A stretch of DNA of 64,000 nucleotides from Gallionellales bacterium GWA2_60_142 (GCA_001801085.1 MGWR01000050.1:1-64000); one strand, 5' to 3'. Positions 8,501 through 16,928 are shown, counted from the stretch's first letter. The notes: generated from the letters alone by a model not told the origin. Made by a program: numbers and translations.

Positions 8501-10798
8501 ATGCATGGATATAGTCTCGGATTAAGGCGCGCTGTCGTGCTGCTCTTGCTGGTTGCGGCGACGCTGGCGGGCTGCGCCGGACAAAAGCTGCACCGCGAGG
8601 GGCTGGCGCTGATGGAGCAGGGACGCACGGAAGAGGGGCTGGTGAAGCTGGAAGAAGCCAGCAAGGCCGCGCCGGAAAATCTCTCTTATCGCTCGGTCTG
8701 GTTGCGCAAGCGCGAGCAGACTGCCAACCGGCTGGCCGCAGCGGCGAGCAGCGAACGCGCTTCCGGTAATCTGGACACCGCACAGGCGATCTACGAGCGT
8801 GTGCTCAAGATCGATCCGGAGAACAGCAGGGCTAGGCTGGGGCTGGAAGAGCTGGCGTTGGACAGGCGTCACGCGACCGTGGTCGAAGAGGCGCGCGGCC
8901 TGTTCCAGAAGGGCGATGCGGAGGCCGCGCGGAACGTGCTGAAGCCGGTGCTTCTCGAAAATCCGCGACACGGGCAAGCCATGCTGCTGCAACGCCAGAT
9001 CGACGAGCAGGCAGCCAAGGCGTTGATGGAGGAGCCCGGTCTTAAGCCGCAGTTCAGGAAGCCGGTCACCCTGCAATTCCGCGACGCCAATTTGAAGATG
9101 GTGCTGGAGGCGCTGTCGCGCACCAGCGGCATCAATGTGCTGCTGGACAAGGATGTCAAACCGGATATCAAGATTTCGATTTTCGTGAAGGATGTGTCGG
9201 TGGCGGACGCGATAGGGCTGATCCTGCTACAGAGCCAACTGGAACAGAAGATCATCAGCGACAACACCGTGTTCATTTATCCGAATACGCCGGCCAAGAT
9301 CAAGGATTATCAGGATCTCAAGATCAGGAGCTTCCACCTGACCAATGCCGATCCGAAGCAGATGCTGACGATGATCAAAACATTGCTGAAGACCAAGGAC
9401 ATCTTCGTCCACGAGAAGACCAATTCGCTGGTGATGCGGGACACGCCCGAAGCCATCCGCCTGGCCGAGAAAATGGTCTCGGATCAGGATATCGCCGATC
9501 CGGAAGTCATGCTGGAAGTGGAAGTGCTGGAGATCAGCCGTTCTCGCCTGAGCGAAATCGGCATTAATTACCCCAGCCAGATCACGTTCACGGCACGGGG
9601 TGCGACGGCGACGCCGACCATTAACGAGCTGCGTCAGCTCAACGGCGACAACATCGTCACCAGCCCGGCGCTGAGCGCGACGCTGAACCTGCTCCTGCAG
9701 GACGGCGACACCAATCTGCTGGCCAGCCCGCGCATCCGCGCGCGCAACCGCGAGAAGGCCAAGATCATGATCGGCGATCGCGTGCCGGTGATCACCAATG
9801 CGGTGACGCCGGTGACGACCGGCACGCCGGTGATTACCGGCAACGTCCAGTACCTGGACGTCGGCCTGAAGCTGGAGGTCGAGCCGGAGGTGCACATGAA
9901 CAACGAGGTCTCCATCAAGATCGGCATGGAGGTCAGTTCCATCGCCAAGGAGGTGCTGAATGCCGTATCGGGCACGCTGGCCTACCAGGTTGGGACGCGC
10001 AATACCTCGACCGTGCTGCGTCTCAAGGACGGGGAAACCCAGATACTGGCCGGCCTGATCAACGACGAGGACCGGAATACCGCGAGCAAGGTGCCGGGAA
10101 TAGGCGATCTGCCGCTGCTCGGACGCCTGTTCTCCAGCCACAGGGATAACGGTAGCAAGACGGAGATCGTCCTTTCCATCACGCCGCGAATCGTGGGGAA
10201 TCACCGCTATCCGGATGCGCGGGAATTGGAGTACTGGTCCGGCACCGAATCGAATCTGCGCAGCAGCCTGCTGACCATGAAACCTGCCGGTGCCGTCGCG
10301 GTCGCCGCAGCAGGGGGCGCATCCCCGGCGATGCCGGCAGTGCGTCCGCAGCCGGCGGCGGCCCCGGAGAATTCGCTCGCCGCCACCCCGCCGCTGGCCT
10401 TCTCATGGCAAGGGCCCGTTCAGGCCAAGGTCGGTGACAAAATCAGCCTGACGCTTAATGCTTCGGCGCAGCAGGGCGCGAGCGGTCTCGGCTTTTTGGT
10501 CGGCTTCGATCCGGCCGTGCTGAAGGCGGTCGATGTCGCCGAAGGCGACTGGATGAAACGCGGCGATTCGCCACCGATCTTCACCAAGTCGATAGACCAG
10601 ACCAGCGGCCAGATACGGATAGACATGAAGGGCGCGTCGGACGGCGAGAGCGGCAGCGTCGTCACGCTGATGTTCGAAGTGACTGCGGCCACGGCACAGT
10701 CTCCGGTCATGGTCAGCAGCATCAACTTGTCCGGCAGCGGCGGCGAGTCCCTGGCCTTTGCGGCGCCCGCGCCCCATTTCATTGCGGTCACGCAATGA
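8501..10798 (+). CDS. gspD: Outer-membrane secretin lipoprotein with TPR and C-terminal cohesin-like domain
   Basis: A 765-residue GspD/MshL-like secretin. The preferred ATG at 8501 follows a purine-rich ribosome binding site and gives a short signal peptide ending in the lipobox LAGC; an in-frame ATG at 8462 would add 13 residues and weaken the signal. TPR-like repeats cover about 25-165, an N0/STN domain begins about 190 (VTLQFRDANLKMVLEAL), an N1 domain lies about 260-325, and the secretin core spans about 330-590 (LLASPRIRARNREKAKIMIGDRVP, shown in part; then ILAGLINDEDR and GDLPLLGRLF). After a Pro/Ala linker, residues about 635-765 form a cohesin-like beta domain (GFDPAVLKAVDV). The tail is unusual for canonical GspD. 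Confidence 0.88.
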   Translation: MHGYSLGLRRAVVLLLLVAATLAGCAGQKLHREGLALMEQGRTEEGLVKLEEASKAAPENLSYRSVWLRKREQTANRLAAAASSERASGNLDTAQAIYERVLKIDPENSRARLGLEELALDRRHATVVEEARGLFQKGDAEAARNVLKPVLLENPRHGQAMLLQRQIDEQAAKALMEEPGLKPQFRKPVTLQFRDANLKMVLEALSRTSGINVLLDKDVKPDIKISIFVKDVSVADAIGLILLQSQLEQKIISDNTVFIYPNTPAKIKDYQDLKIRSFHLTNADPKQMLTMIKTLLKTKDIFVHEKTNSLVMRDTPEAIRLAEKMVSDQDIADPEVMLEVEVLEISRSRLSEIGINYPSQITFTARGATATPTINELRQLNGDNIVTSPALSATLNLLLQDGDTNLLASPRIRARNREKAKIMIGDRVPVITNAVTPVTTGTPVITGNVQYLDVGLKLEVEPEVHMNNEVSIKIGMEVSSIAKEVLNAVSGTLAYQVGTRNTSTVLRLKDGETQILAGLINDEDRNTASKVPGIGDLPLLGRLFSSHRDNGSKTEIVLSITPRIVGNHRYPDARELEYWSGTESNLRSSLLTMKPAGAVAVAAAGGASPAMPAVRPQPAAAPENSLAATPPLAFSWQGPVQAKVGDKISLTLNASAQQGASGLGFLVGFDPAVLKAVDVAEGDWMKRGDSPPIFTKSIDQTSGQIRIDMKGASDGESGSVVTLMFEVTAATAQSPVMVSSINLSGSGGESLAFAAPAPHFIAVTQ

Positions 10799-11277
10799 TG
10801 AGACCGAATGCACGAGGCTATACCCTCATCGAGCTGCTCGTCTCCGTGGCGATTGTCGGGCTGCTGGCGACCGTGGTGTTGCCGATGACCGAGCTGGCCG
10901 TGCAGCGCAACAAGGAGCGCGAACTGCGTCAGGCCCTGCTGGAGATACGCACCGGGCTGGATGCATACAAGCGGGCCATCGATGAGGGGCGCGTCGTCCA
11001 TTCGGTGATCAAGTCGGGTTACCCCGCGACATTGAAAGTGCTGGTGGACGGCGAGCCCGATGCCGGCAGCCCGGACGGCAAGGGCAGGGTCTACTTTCTG
11101 CGGCGCATTCCGCGGGATCCGATGAACGGCGATCCGGACAGGCCGGATGAGGCGACCTGGGGCAAGCGCAGTTATGAAAGCCCGGCCAATGCGCCGGCCG
11201 AAGGCGAAGACGTGTTCGACGTGTATTCCATGTCTCCGGGTGTCGGGCTGAACGGCGTTCCATACAGGAACTGGTGA
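10795..11277 (+). CDS. GspG/GspH-like pseudopilin
   Basis: A 160-residue prepilin-like protein. A short leader MMRPNARG precedes YTLIELLVSVAIVGLLATVV, with Glu at +5 and an atypical Tyr at +1. The mature part has an N-terminal helix with a charged stretch (QRNKERELRQALLEIRTGLDAYK) and a C-terminal region rich in Asp and Gly with the ending YRNW. It is probably a second structural or minor pseudopilin of the same apparatus. The ATG overlaps the secretin stop (ATGATGA), so it is translationally coupled. Confidence 0.8.
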   Translation: MMRPNARGYTLIELLVSVAIVGLLATVVLPMTELAVQRNKERELRQALLEIRTGLDAYKRAIDEGRVVHSVIKSGYPATLKVLVDGEPDAGSPDGKGRVYFLRRIPRDPMNGDPDRPDEATWGKRSYESPANAPAEGEDVFDVYSMSPGVGLNGVPYRNW

Positions 11278-11283
11278 GAGGCG

Positions 11284-11664
11284 ATGAACGGAAACGCGGA
11301 AAAAGGATTTACCCTGATCGAGTTGCTGGTGGTCATGGCGATCATCGCGACGTTGCTGACGATTGCGTCGCCGCGATATTTTCACAGCGTGGATAAATCC
11401 AAAGAGGCGGTGCTGCACCAGAATCTTGCACTGACGCGCGAGGTGCTGGACAAATATTACGGTGACAACGGCAAGTATCCGGACAGCCTGGACGAGTTGG
11501 TCAGCAAGAAGTATCTGCGCAGCCTTCCCTCCGATCCGGTTGCCGGCAGCTCCACTTTGTGGCTGGTCATCCCGCCGGACTCTCCGGAAAAGGGCGGTGT
11601 GTACGACATCAGGAGCAGCGCGCCCGGGAACGCCCGGGATGGCTCGGCCTACAAGGATTGGTGA
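11284..11664 (+). CDS. Short GspG-like pseudopilin
   Basis: A 126-residue type IV pilin-like protein. The leader MNGNAEKG is followed by FTLIELLVVMAIIATLLTIA, with Phe +1 and Glu +5, ideal for prepilin peptidase. The C-terminal part (YYGDNGKYPDSLDELV, then LPSDPVAGSS and AYKDW) resembles the GspG fold, and the ending is like that of the preceding pseudopilin (YRNW). It starts six bases after the previous stop and overlaps the next gene by one base. Confidence 0.82.
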   Translation: MNGNAEKGFTLIELLVVMAIIATLLTIASPRYFHSVDKSKEAVLHQNLALTREVLDKYYGDNGKYPDSLDELVSKKYLRSLPSDPVAGSSTLWLVIPPDSPEKGGVYDIRSSAPGNARDGSAYKDW

Positions 11665-12221
11665 TGCGATTTTTCTCGAACAGCCGTGAGCAGGGAAGAG
11701 GGTGCCGGCCGGTGCAGAAAAAACGGTTGGTGCGGAAAAGCAGGGCGGGCGGGTTCACCTATCTGGGGCTGATGATCATGATCGCCATTATGGGCGTACT
11801 GCTGATGACGGCAGGAGAGGTTTGGCACACCGCGCAGCGGCGCGACAAGGAGCGAGAATTGCTGTTCATCGGGAACCAGTTCCGACAAGCCATCGATGGA
11901 TATTACGAACATGCTACGGGACAGGATCAGCGCTACCCGACGACACTGGAAGCCCTGCTCAAGGACCCGCGCTATCCCTCGACGCAGCGATATTTGCGCA
12001 AGATATACCGGGACCCCATCAGCGGAAGCGAGGACTGGGGATTGGTCAAAGGGCCGAACGGGGAGATTTACGGCGTGCATAGCCTGTCCGGGGAAGAGCC
12101 GATAAAGAAAGACGGCTTCAGCCTCGCCGACCAGAATTTTAAAGGCAAGACCAAGTATGCGGATTGGGTGTTCATGCATGTACCCGGCCAGAGTTCGACA
12201 ATATCGTCTCGGCGGCCGTGA
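11664..12221 (+). CDS. Atypical pseudopilin lacking Glu+5
   Basis: A 185-residue protein with a long basic leader (30 residues ending RKSRAGG) and then FTYLGLMIMIAIMGVLLMTA. Processing after Gly30 would place Gly at +5 where pilins normally have Glu. Absence of Glu+5 is a known feature of the GspK tip pseudopilin, so it may cap the pseudopilus, although it lacks the large GspK insertion. The rest has RRDKERELLFIGNQFRQAIDGYYE and a GspG-like end. The ATG overlaps the upstream stop (TGATG). It is the last structural gene before the response regulator. Confidence 0.75.
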   Translation: MRFFSNSREQGRGCRPVQKKRLVRKSRAGGFTYLGLMIMIAIMGVLLMTAGEVWHTAQRRDKERELLFIGNQFRQAIDGYYEHATGQDQRYPTTLEALLKDPRYPSTQRYLRKIYRDPISGSEDWGLVKGPNGEIYGVHSLSGEEPIKKDGFSLADQNFKGKTKYADWVFMHVPGQSSTISSRRP

Positions 12222-12231
12222 CATATGTTCG

Positions 12232-12257
12232 GGTAACGCAACGCAGGTAACGCAACG
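12232..12257. repeat. 14-bp period direct repeat upstream of the response regulator
   Basis: GGTAACGCAACG is present twice (12232-12243 and 12246-12257), immediately before the GGAGG ribosome binding site of the response regulator gene. It may be a simple replication-slippage duplication or alter leader length. Confidence 0.5.
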
Positions 12258-12266
12258 GAGGTAAAA

Positions 12267-12923
12267 ATGATCGGAAAAAAACGCATATTCATCGTCGAGG
12301 ACCACACTTTGCTGAGGGCCGGCCTCAAGGCTCTGCTGGCACAGGACCCCGAGATAGAGATCGTCGGAGAGGCCGAAAATGGCCGCGACGCCGTCCAGAT
12401 GATCGGGACGCTGTCCCCCGATATCGTCCTGACCGATCTTTCCATGCCGGGCATGAACGGCATTGAGGCGATCGTGGACATCAAGCGGCGATTCCCCTCG
12501 ACGAGGATTCTGGTGCTGACCGTGCACAAGACCGACGAATATATCCACGAAAGCCTGCGGGCGGGGGCCGACGGTTATATCCTGAAAGACGCGTCGCATG
12601 ACGAGTTGCGCATTGCGATCCGCAGCGTGCTGAACGGCAAGACCTACCTGAGCCCGGACATCTCGGCCAAGGTAATCAACGGCTATCTCGGCACGGACAA
12701 TGCCAACACACCCTCCAGTCCATGGGATACGTTGACCCACCGCGAGCGGGAAGTGCTGAAGCTGGTGGCGGAAGGCCATCCGAACAAATTTATCGCCGAT
12801 TACTTCTGCCTGAGCATCAAGACGGTCGAGAAGCATCGTTCCAACCTGATGAAGAAACTCGACCTGCACAACGCTTCGACGCTTACCGCCTATGCGATAG
12901 AGAAGGGGTTGATCGCTACGTAG
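12267..12923 (+). CDS. NarL/FixJ-family response regulator
   Basis: A 218-residue two-component regulator with a receiver domain (1-122, phospho-acceptor Asp57 in VLTDLSMPGM, acidic pair Glu11-Asp12) and a LuxR-type helix-turn-helix (about 150-215, LTHREREVLKLVAEG and SIKTVEKHRSNLMKKLDL). A strong ribosome binding site (CGGAGGTAAAA) precedes the ATG. It lies at the end of the secretion/pilus locus and is flanked by two HisKA_3 kinases, the kinase class that partners NarL regulators. It probably controls the adjacent locus; that target is inferred. Confidence 0.9.
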   Translation: MIGKKRIFIVEDHTLLRAGLKALLAQDPEIEIVGEAENGRDAVQMIGTLSPDIVLTDLSMPGMNGIEAIVDIKRRFPSTRILVLTVHKTDEYIHESLRAGADGYILKDASHDELRIAIRSVLNGKTYLSPDISAKVINGYLGTDNANTPSSPWDTLTHREREVLKLVAEGHPNKFIADYFCLSIKTVEKHRSNLMKKLDLHNASTLTAYAIEKGLIAT

Positions 12924-12944
12924 TGGGGAGTGGGAGCAGCCCCG

Positions 12945-14288
12945 TTACCCGCCGCATGCCCACGACGAATGGAGTGTGATCCACCCCGAATTTTCCTGGG
13001 TGGTTGAGAATGCGCCTCCCGACAGGGAGGTGCGTTCTCTTATCTCGGCAAAACGGAGTTGCGGATTGGCGCCGGGATCGAGCCGGGAAATCGTCCCCGC
13101 CTCGGGACGCATGGTCGGCGTGTCGCCGATGAGCAGATGGATCGTGTCGTTTGCCGGATGCAGCAGAAAGCTTATCTGATCGGTCTTCGAGTATTTTGCG
13201 ATATTCCTGAATGCGGACTCGATAATGCGGTAGATCTCTATTTTCAGTCGCGCGGGGATCATGTTTTCCGGCAGCGAGATTTCCCGCCGGATGCGGATTT
13301 CCGGGTGCTGGAGTTCGAATTCCCGGCAGAACCAGTTGATGGTCGGCAGCAGGCCCAGATCGTCCAGGCTGGATGGTCGCAGTTCCGTCGCGATGGTGCG
13401 GACTTCATGGATGGCGTGCTGTAGCACCGGAACAATGGTGTCCATGGACGGCCTGTTCGTCCTGGGGGTTCTGCGCCTGTCCCGCTCCACATTGGCTTTG
13501 ATCGCGCTCAGCGTTTGCGCCAGTCCTTCATGCAGGTCGGTCGCGATCTTCTTCTTTCTGGATTCTTCGCCTTTCAGCAACCCTTCGGACAGCGCCTCCA
13601 GGCTTGCGGTTCTTTCCAGAACGGTTTGCTGTTGAGCGGTGATGATGTTGCGCGCATGCCGCACGACAAAGAACAGTATCCCGTACAGCAATGCCAGGAT
13701 GAGTTCGGCGCCCGCCAGGATATGGAACAGAATTCTGTCGCTTTCTTCTACCAGGTGGCTCATGTCGGCATGGGTTTCAAACACGCCGAGCACCTCTCCG
13801 GGGGAGTCCCCGCGGATTGGGGTGTAGGTTCGCATCAGGTTGTTTGCCGGGGCCGTTTTTATGAGGCGGTCGAATGCACTCTGGAAGGTCATGGCGCCGG
13901 AAGCACGGCCGCTGAGCGCCGCCAGAAACGCGGGATCGCGGCCCCGGGCGGAAACGGGGCGGGTCGTCTGGGTCGAGAACACCAGCAGGCCGTTACGGTC
14001 GTAGATGTCTATCCTGCTCAATGTCGTGTCGCGCGTCATCCTGTGTATGTGCGAAGCAAGGCCGGCCGGCAGTCCCCGCGAACCGGCGCCGGCTCCCGAG
14101 CTGAGGTAGGTTCCGAGCTCGGGTTCGACGGAAGTCAGGGCTGTCTGCGCCAGGGAAAGGTTGCTGGTTTGCGCCAGATGCTCGATCCAATGCATCGTTA
14201 CCTGCCGGTAGAACAGGGTCAGGATGGCGGCGGCGAGAAAAATGACGATGAAGCTGATCGCCGAATAGAAGCGCAGTAGTTTGAACAT
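12945..14288 (-). CDS. Membrane NarX-like sensor kinase with degenerate ATP-binding site
   Basis: A 447-residue protein with transmembrane helices at about 9-29 and 187-209 enclosing a periplasmic sensor domain (RIDIYDRNGLLVFST resembles a PAS-like fold). A HisKA_3 dimerisation domain follows with the H-box KKIATDLHEGLAQTL (His253). An N-box asparagine survives (SAFRNIAKYSK), but the G1 box reads IGDTPTMR (387-394) instead of DxGxG and the G2 glycine box is replaced by LRFA (411-414). ATP binding is therefore doubtful. It could be a pseudokinase sensor, or work through the intact soluble kinase at 294-1115. It is convergent with the response regulator. Confidence 0.82.
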   Translation of the reverse strand: MFKLLRFYSAISFIVIFLAAAILTLFYRQVTMHWIEHLAQTSNLSLAQTALTSVEPELGTYLSSGAGAGSRGLPAGLASHIHRMTRDTTLSRIDIYDRNGLLVFSTQTTRPVSARGRDPAFLAALSGRASGAMTFQSAFDRLIKTAPANNLMRTYTPIRGDSPGEVLGVFETHADMSHLVEESDRILFHILAGAELILALLYGILFFVVRHARNIITAQQQTVLERTASLEALSEGLLKGEESRKKKIATDLHEGLAQTLSAIKANVERDRRRTPRTNRPSMDTIVPVLQHAIHEVRTIATELRPSSLDDLGLLPTINWFCREFELQHPEIRIRREISLPENMIPARLKIEIYRIIESAFRNIAKYSKTDQISFLLHPANDTIHLLIGDTPTMRPEAGTISRLDPGANPQLRFAEIRERTSLSGGAFSTTQENSGWITLHSSWACGG

Positions 14289-14435
14289 TTCGATCCCGTT
14301 GTGTGAACGTGCCGAGGTAGGTCACTTTGCCGCAGATTTCATGGATCACCAACCCCGGATTTACAGTCTTCACTGTATGGAGACGAAAAAAAATCGCACT
14401 TAATCTGCGAAGGAATCGTCCAGCCCGGAGGCCTC

Positions 14436-15059
14436 ATGAAAGCATCGAGATATATCCAGAAACTGGCGGCGGTTGCTTTCGTTCTGTTGGCGGGGTTGTG
14501 CGTGCGGCCTTCGGCGCTGGCGAACATCTACACTTACACCGGGAACGACGGTACGGTGAACCTGAGCAATGTGCCCGCCGACGACCACTACACCATGCTG
14601 CTCCCCGATCCGGTGGAACGTTCCGCCGCAGCGGGCAGGCTTCCTTCGTCCATCGCGGGCAAGGCGCAGTATGACGTGGTCGTCGAAGAGATCGCGAGAA
14701 CCTACGGCCTGGACAGCGCATTGCTGCATGCCGTGATCTCGGTCGAATCGCAATACCGGCCGAATGCCGTTTCGCCCAAGGGGGCGGCGGGTTTGATGCA
14801 ACTCATGCCGCTCATCACCCGGCACTATGGCGTGTCCGATCCGTTCGATCCCGTGCAGAACCTGCACGGCGGAGCCAAGTACCTGAGCCATTTGATGAGG
14901 GCATTCGACAACGATGTCAGTCTTGCGCTGGCCGCCTATAACGCGGGCGAGACCGCAGTCGCGAAATACGGCAACCGGATTCCGCCGTATCGGGAAACGA
15001 CGAAATATGTGCCGCGCGTACTCGGGTTCTACCGGAAGTATCAGGCGAAGTCGATTTAG
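14436..15059 (+). CDS. Periplasmic lytic transglycosylase, SLT (family 1) type
   Basis: A 207-residue exported murein lyase. A signal peptide covers about 1-29 (AAVAFVLLAGLCVRPSALA). It is followed by a small DUF4124-like segment (IYTYTGNDGTVNLSNVP) and the SLT domain from about 82, with catalytic Glu104 in AVISVESQYRPNAVSPKGA, then AAGLMQLMP, GGAKYL and ALAAYNAGETAV. It should cleave peptidoglycan to 1,6-anhydromuropeptides. Such enzymes often open the wall for secretion machines, which would fit the neighbouring pilus/secretion locus, but it is transcribed separately, divergent from the degenerate kinase. Confidence 0.9.
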   Translation: MKASRYIQKLAAVAFVLLAGLCVRPSALANIYTYTGNDGTVNLSNVPADDHYTMLLPDPVERSAAAGRLPSSIAGKAQYDVVVEEIARTYGLDSALLHAVISVESQYRPNAVSPKGAAGLMQLMPLITRHYGVSDPFDPVQNLHGGAKYLSHLMRAFDNDVSLALAAYNAGETAVAKYGNRIPPYRETTKYVPRVLGFYRKYQAKSI

Positions 15060-15092
15060 GGCAGGTGTCGCACTTGCCATGCCCGTTAGTCG

Positions 15093-15170
15093 GTAGGGTG
15101 GGCACGTTTTTAGTGCCCACGCTGTTTGTGAAGGGTATCCGCGTGGGCACATGAAACGTGCCCACCCTAC
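15093..15170. repeat. Long palindromic GTAGGGTGGGCACG hairpin
   Basis: A 78-bp element with perfect 17-bp outer arms (GTAGGGTGGGCACGTTT at 15093-15109; its complement at 15154-15170) and a second nested inverted pair AGTGCCCACGC/GCGTGGGCAC (15112-15122, 15141-15150). It can form a large cruciform or RNA hairpin downstream of the transglycosylase gene. The same GTAGGGTGGGC arm recurs at 52263, so it belongs to a dispersed family. It may also act as a terminator for flanking genes. Confidence 0.75.
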
Positions 15171-15190
15171 GGCTACTGCCGCCGTTCCTG

Positions 15191-15270
15191 CGGGGTGCGG
15201 CGGTTTTAGCCGCGAAGGTTAGGTGGAGTCGGAACGTGTCTATCGCGGCTGAAGCCGCTCCTACGGGGCG
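15191..15270. repeat. Inverted pair of REP-like elements
   Basis: Two short GC-rich hairpins in opposite orientation: GCGGCGGTTTTAGCCGC (15197-15213) and GCGGCTGAAGCCGC (15245-15258), the latter followed by TCCTAC. The second is the complement of the widespread GTAGGAGCGGCTTCAGCCGC type REP. Two REPs facing each other are the layout of a BIME-like unit, mobilised in trans by RAYT transposases; none is seen in this window. Confidence 0.65.
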
Positions 15271-15326
15271 TTTCATCATTCGGGGTGTCAATCACCGTGA
15301 TCGTTCGGTTCCGGCGTGTCCTGGCG

Positions 15327-16928
15327 TTACAGCGAGATTTCCATGTCGCTCAGGCGGAAGTAGCCGTTCTCTTCGTTCGAGAGACAGAATCCCCAGCCGG
15401 TCAATATCGACCAGACCTCGGAACCGTATTTCGCGAGGCTCTCCGGACGTATCCATTCGCGTCCGTCCTGGTTCCTGTTGTCGGTGTAACAGCATTGATA
15501 GTTGCGGCAGAAGGCTCTGATTGTGTTCGGGGTCGCACCCAGTTCCTGCGCGAACCGTCCCTCCCAGCTGAGCTGCGGGGTGTCCTGATGCCTCAGCGGT
15601 CTGGATTGGCGCGAAACGTCCACGCCCTGGCTGACGCTGGTCACACTGAGCGCGCCGATCTCGGCCCAGCCCTTGCTCAGGTAGAACTGGGGCGTGCCCT
15701 GCTTCAAGTCGTAGAGATAGGCATCGTTGTTGTCGCGATTGAATTCCACCACATGGTGATGCTCGAACTGCATGATGCAGGCATGCACGTCGTGCCGGTC
15801 TTCGCTCAGTTTGGCGATCAGGCCTTTCGCCGCACGGCGGAATTTGTAGAGCTCCATGTCGTCGGTATCGAAGGCGTCCCTGCCCAGCGCGAAGTACATG
15901 CCGGTCAGGTCTTCGCTGTAGAGTTTCCAGAAGTTGAGGCGTCGCGAGTGTTTCTTGTCGTCGTCGCTCAGCCGGTTGAAGAATCCGGAGAGCAGGTGGC
16001 GCTTGAGCCAGTACGCCAGCATCTGGCGGGCTTCCTTGCTGCATTGCCACTGATGGCTGTTTTCCGACAGCCACGGATTGCCCCAGCACGCGACGGCGAA
16101 GTCCCTGAGCGGGGCGCTGACCTTGCGGTTGTGGCATCGCGCGTAGCGGTCGAGCAGCATGCCCAGGCCCGCGTCGGCATACAGCCGATAGCTGTGCAGC
16201 AGCAGCAGGATGCTTTCGATGTGCTCCTTGAACTCGTCGTCTTCCATGCCTGTGACGGTCGCAATCGGGGTCATGACCATCTGCCGGACCAGCCAGGAAT
16301 CTACGCTGATCTCGAGTCGCTCGCGCAACTCGTCGAATTCGGACCAGTCTCCTTGCAACACCAGATGTTCGTAAGGGCGGCAGGGATCCGCGCCCAGTAG
16401 ATTGGGGTGCCGGTTCAATGCGGTTATCCAGTCCGGCGTGTAGCCGCGCGTCCCGAGCAGGGCGAGATGCTTGTTCAGGAATTCCCGCAGCTTTTCCCAG
16501 TTGCTGTGCCCCGAAGGCGTGGCGTTCGGCGCATAGGGGTCGTAGGCGAAATAGCAGTTTAGCAGGCCGCGATAGAGTTTGCGCAACGAGGCGGGGCGGT
16601 TGCCATACCGCTCCGCGTAGAGCAGCAGTTGTTCGAACGGCTCGCGGTTGTCGATTACGCGATAGCCGCCGTCCAGCACCTGCGTGCAGCCGTAGCAGAC
16701 CAGCCGTATCTGGCGCAGGCCCTTGAGGTAGTTGTTCTCGCGATAGGCGCTCAGCGCCTCTTCTATCGTACCGGATCGGGAGTCCTCGACCTTGGCCGTG
16801 CCGCCTATCCACTCTTCCAGCTTGGCGCGCTCGTTGAGCATCTGCACCGAATCGCCGGGGCGCAGCCTGGCCAGCACGACCCGGTTGAGGTTGGACAGCG
16901 TCCGCTGCAATCTCGCCAGTGTTGCCAT
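15327..16928 (-). CDS. zorC: ZorC-like EH-signature domain protein
   Basis: A 533-residue soluble protein with no signal or membrane segment. Its length, position directly after ZorA and ZorB homologues, and the C-terminal region (EFNRDNNDAYLYDLKQG, then the ending SNEENGYFRLSDMEISL) match the EH_Signature family, whose member ZorC serves type I Zorya anti-phage systems. There ZorC is thought to be a cytoplasmic, DNA-associated effector recruited by ZorAB. The gene begins four bases after zorB, so it is co-transcribed. No zorD helicase gene follows; downstream are only REP hairpins and the transglycosylase on the other strand. Assignment rests on family pattern and synteny. Confidence 0.75.
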   Translation of the reverse strand: MATLARLQRTLSNLNRVVLARLRPGDSVQMLNERAKLEEWIGGTAKVEDSRSGTIEEALSAYRENNYLKGLRQIRLVCYGCTQVLDGGYRVIDNREPFEQLLLYAERYGNRPASLRKLYRGLLNCYFAYDPYAPNATPSGHSNWEKLREFLNKHLALLGTRGYTPDWITALNRHPNLLGADPCRPYEHLVLQGDWSEFDELRERLEISVDSWLVRQMVMTPIATVTGMEDDEFKEHIESILLLLHSYRLYADAGLGMLLDRYARCHNRKVSAPLRDFAVACWGNPWLSENSHQWQCSKEARQMLAYWLKRHLLSGFFNRLSDDDKKHSRRLNFWKLYSEDLTGMYFALGRDAFDTDDMELYKFRRAAKGLIAKLSEDRHDVHACIMQFEHHHVVEFNRDNNDAYLYDLKQGTPQFYLSKGWAEIGALSVTSVSQGVDVSRQSRPLRHQDTPQLSWEGRFAQELGATPNTIRAFCRNYQCCYTDNRNQDGREWIRPESLAKYGSEVWSILTGWGFCLSNEENGYFRLSDMEISL

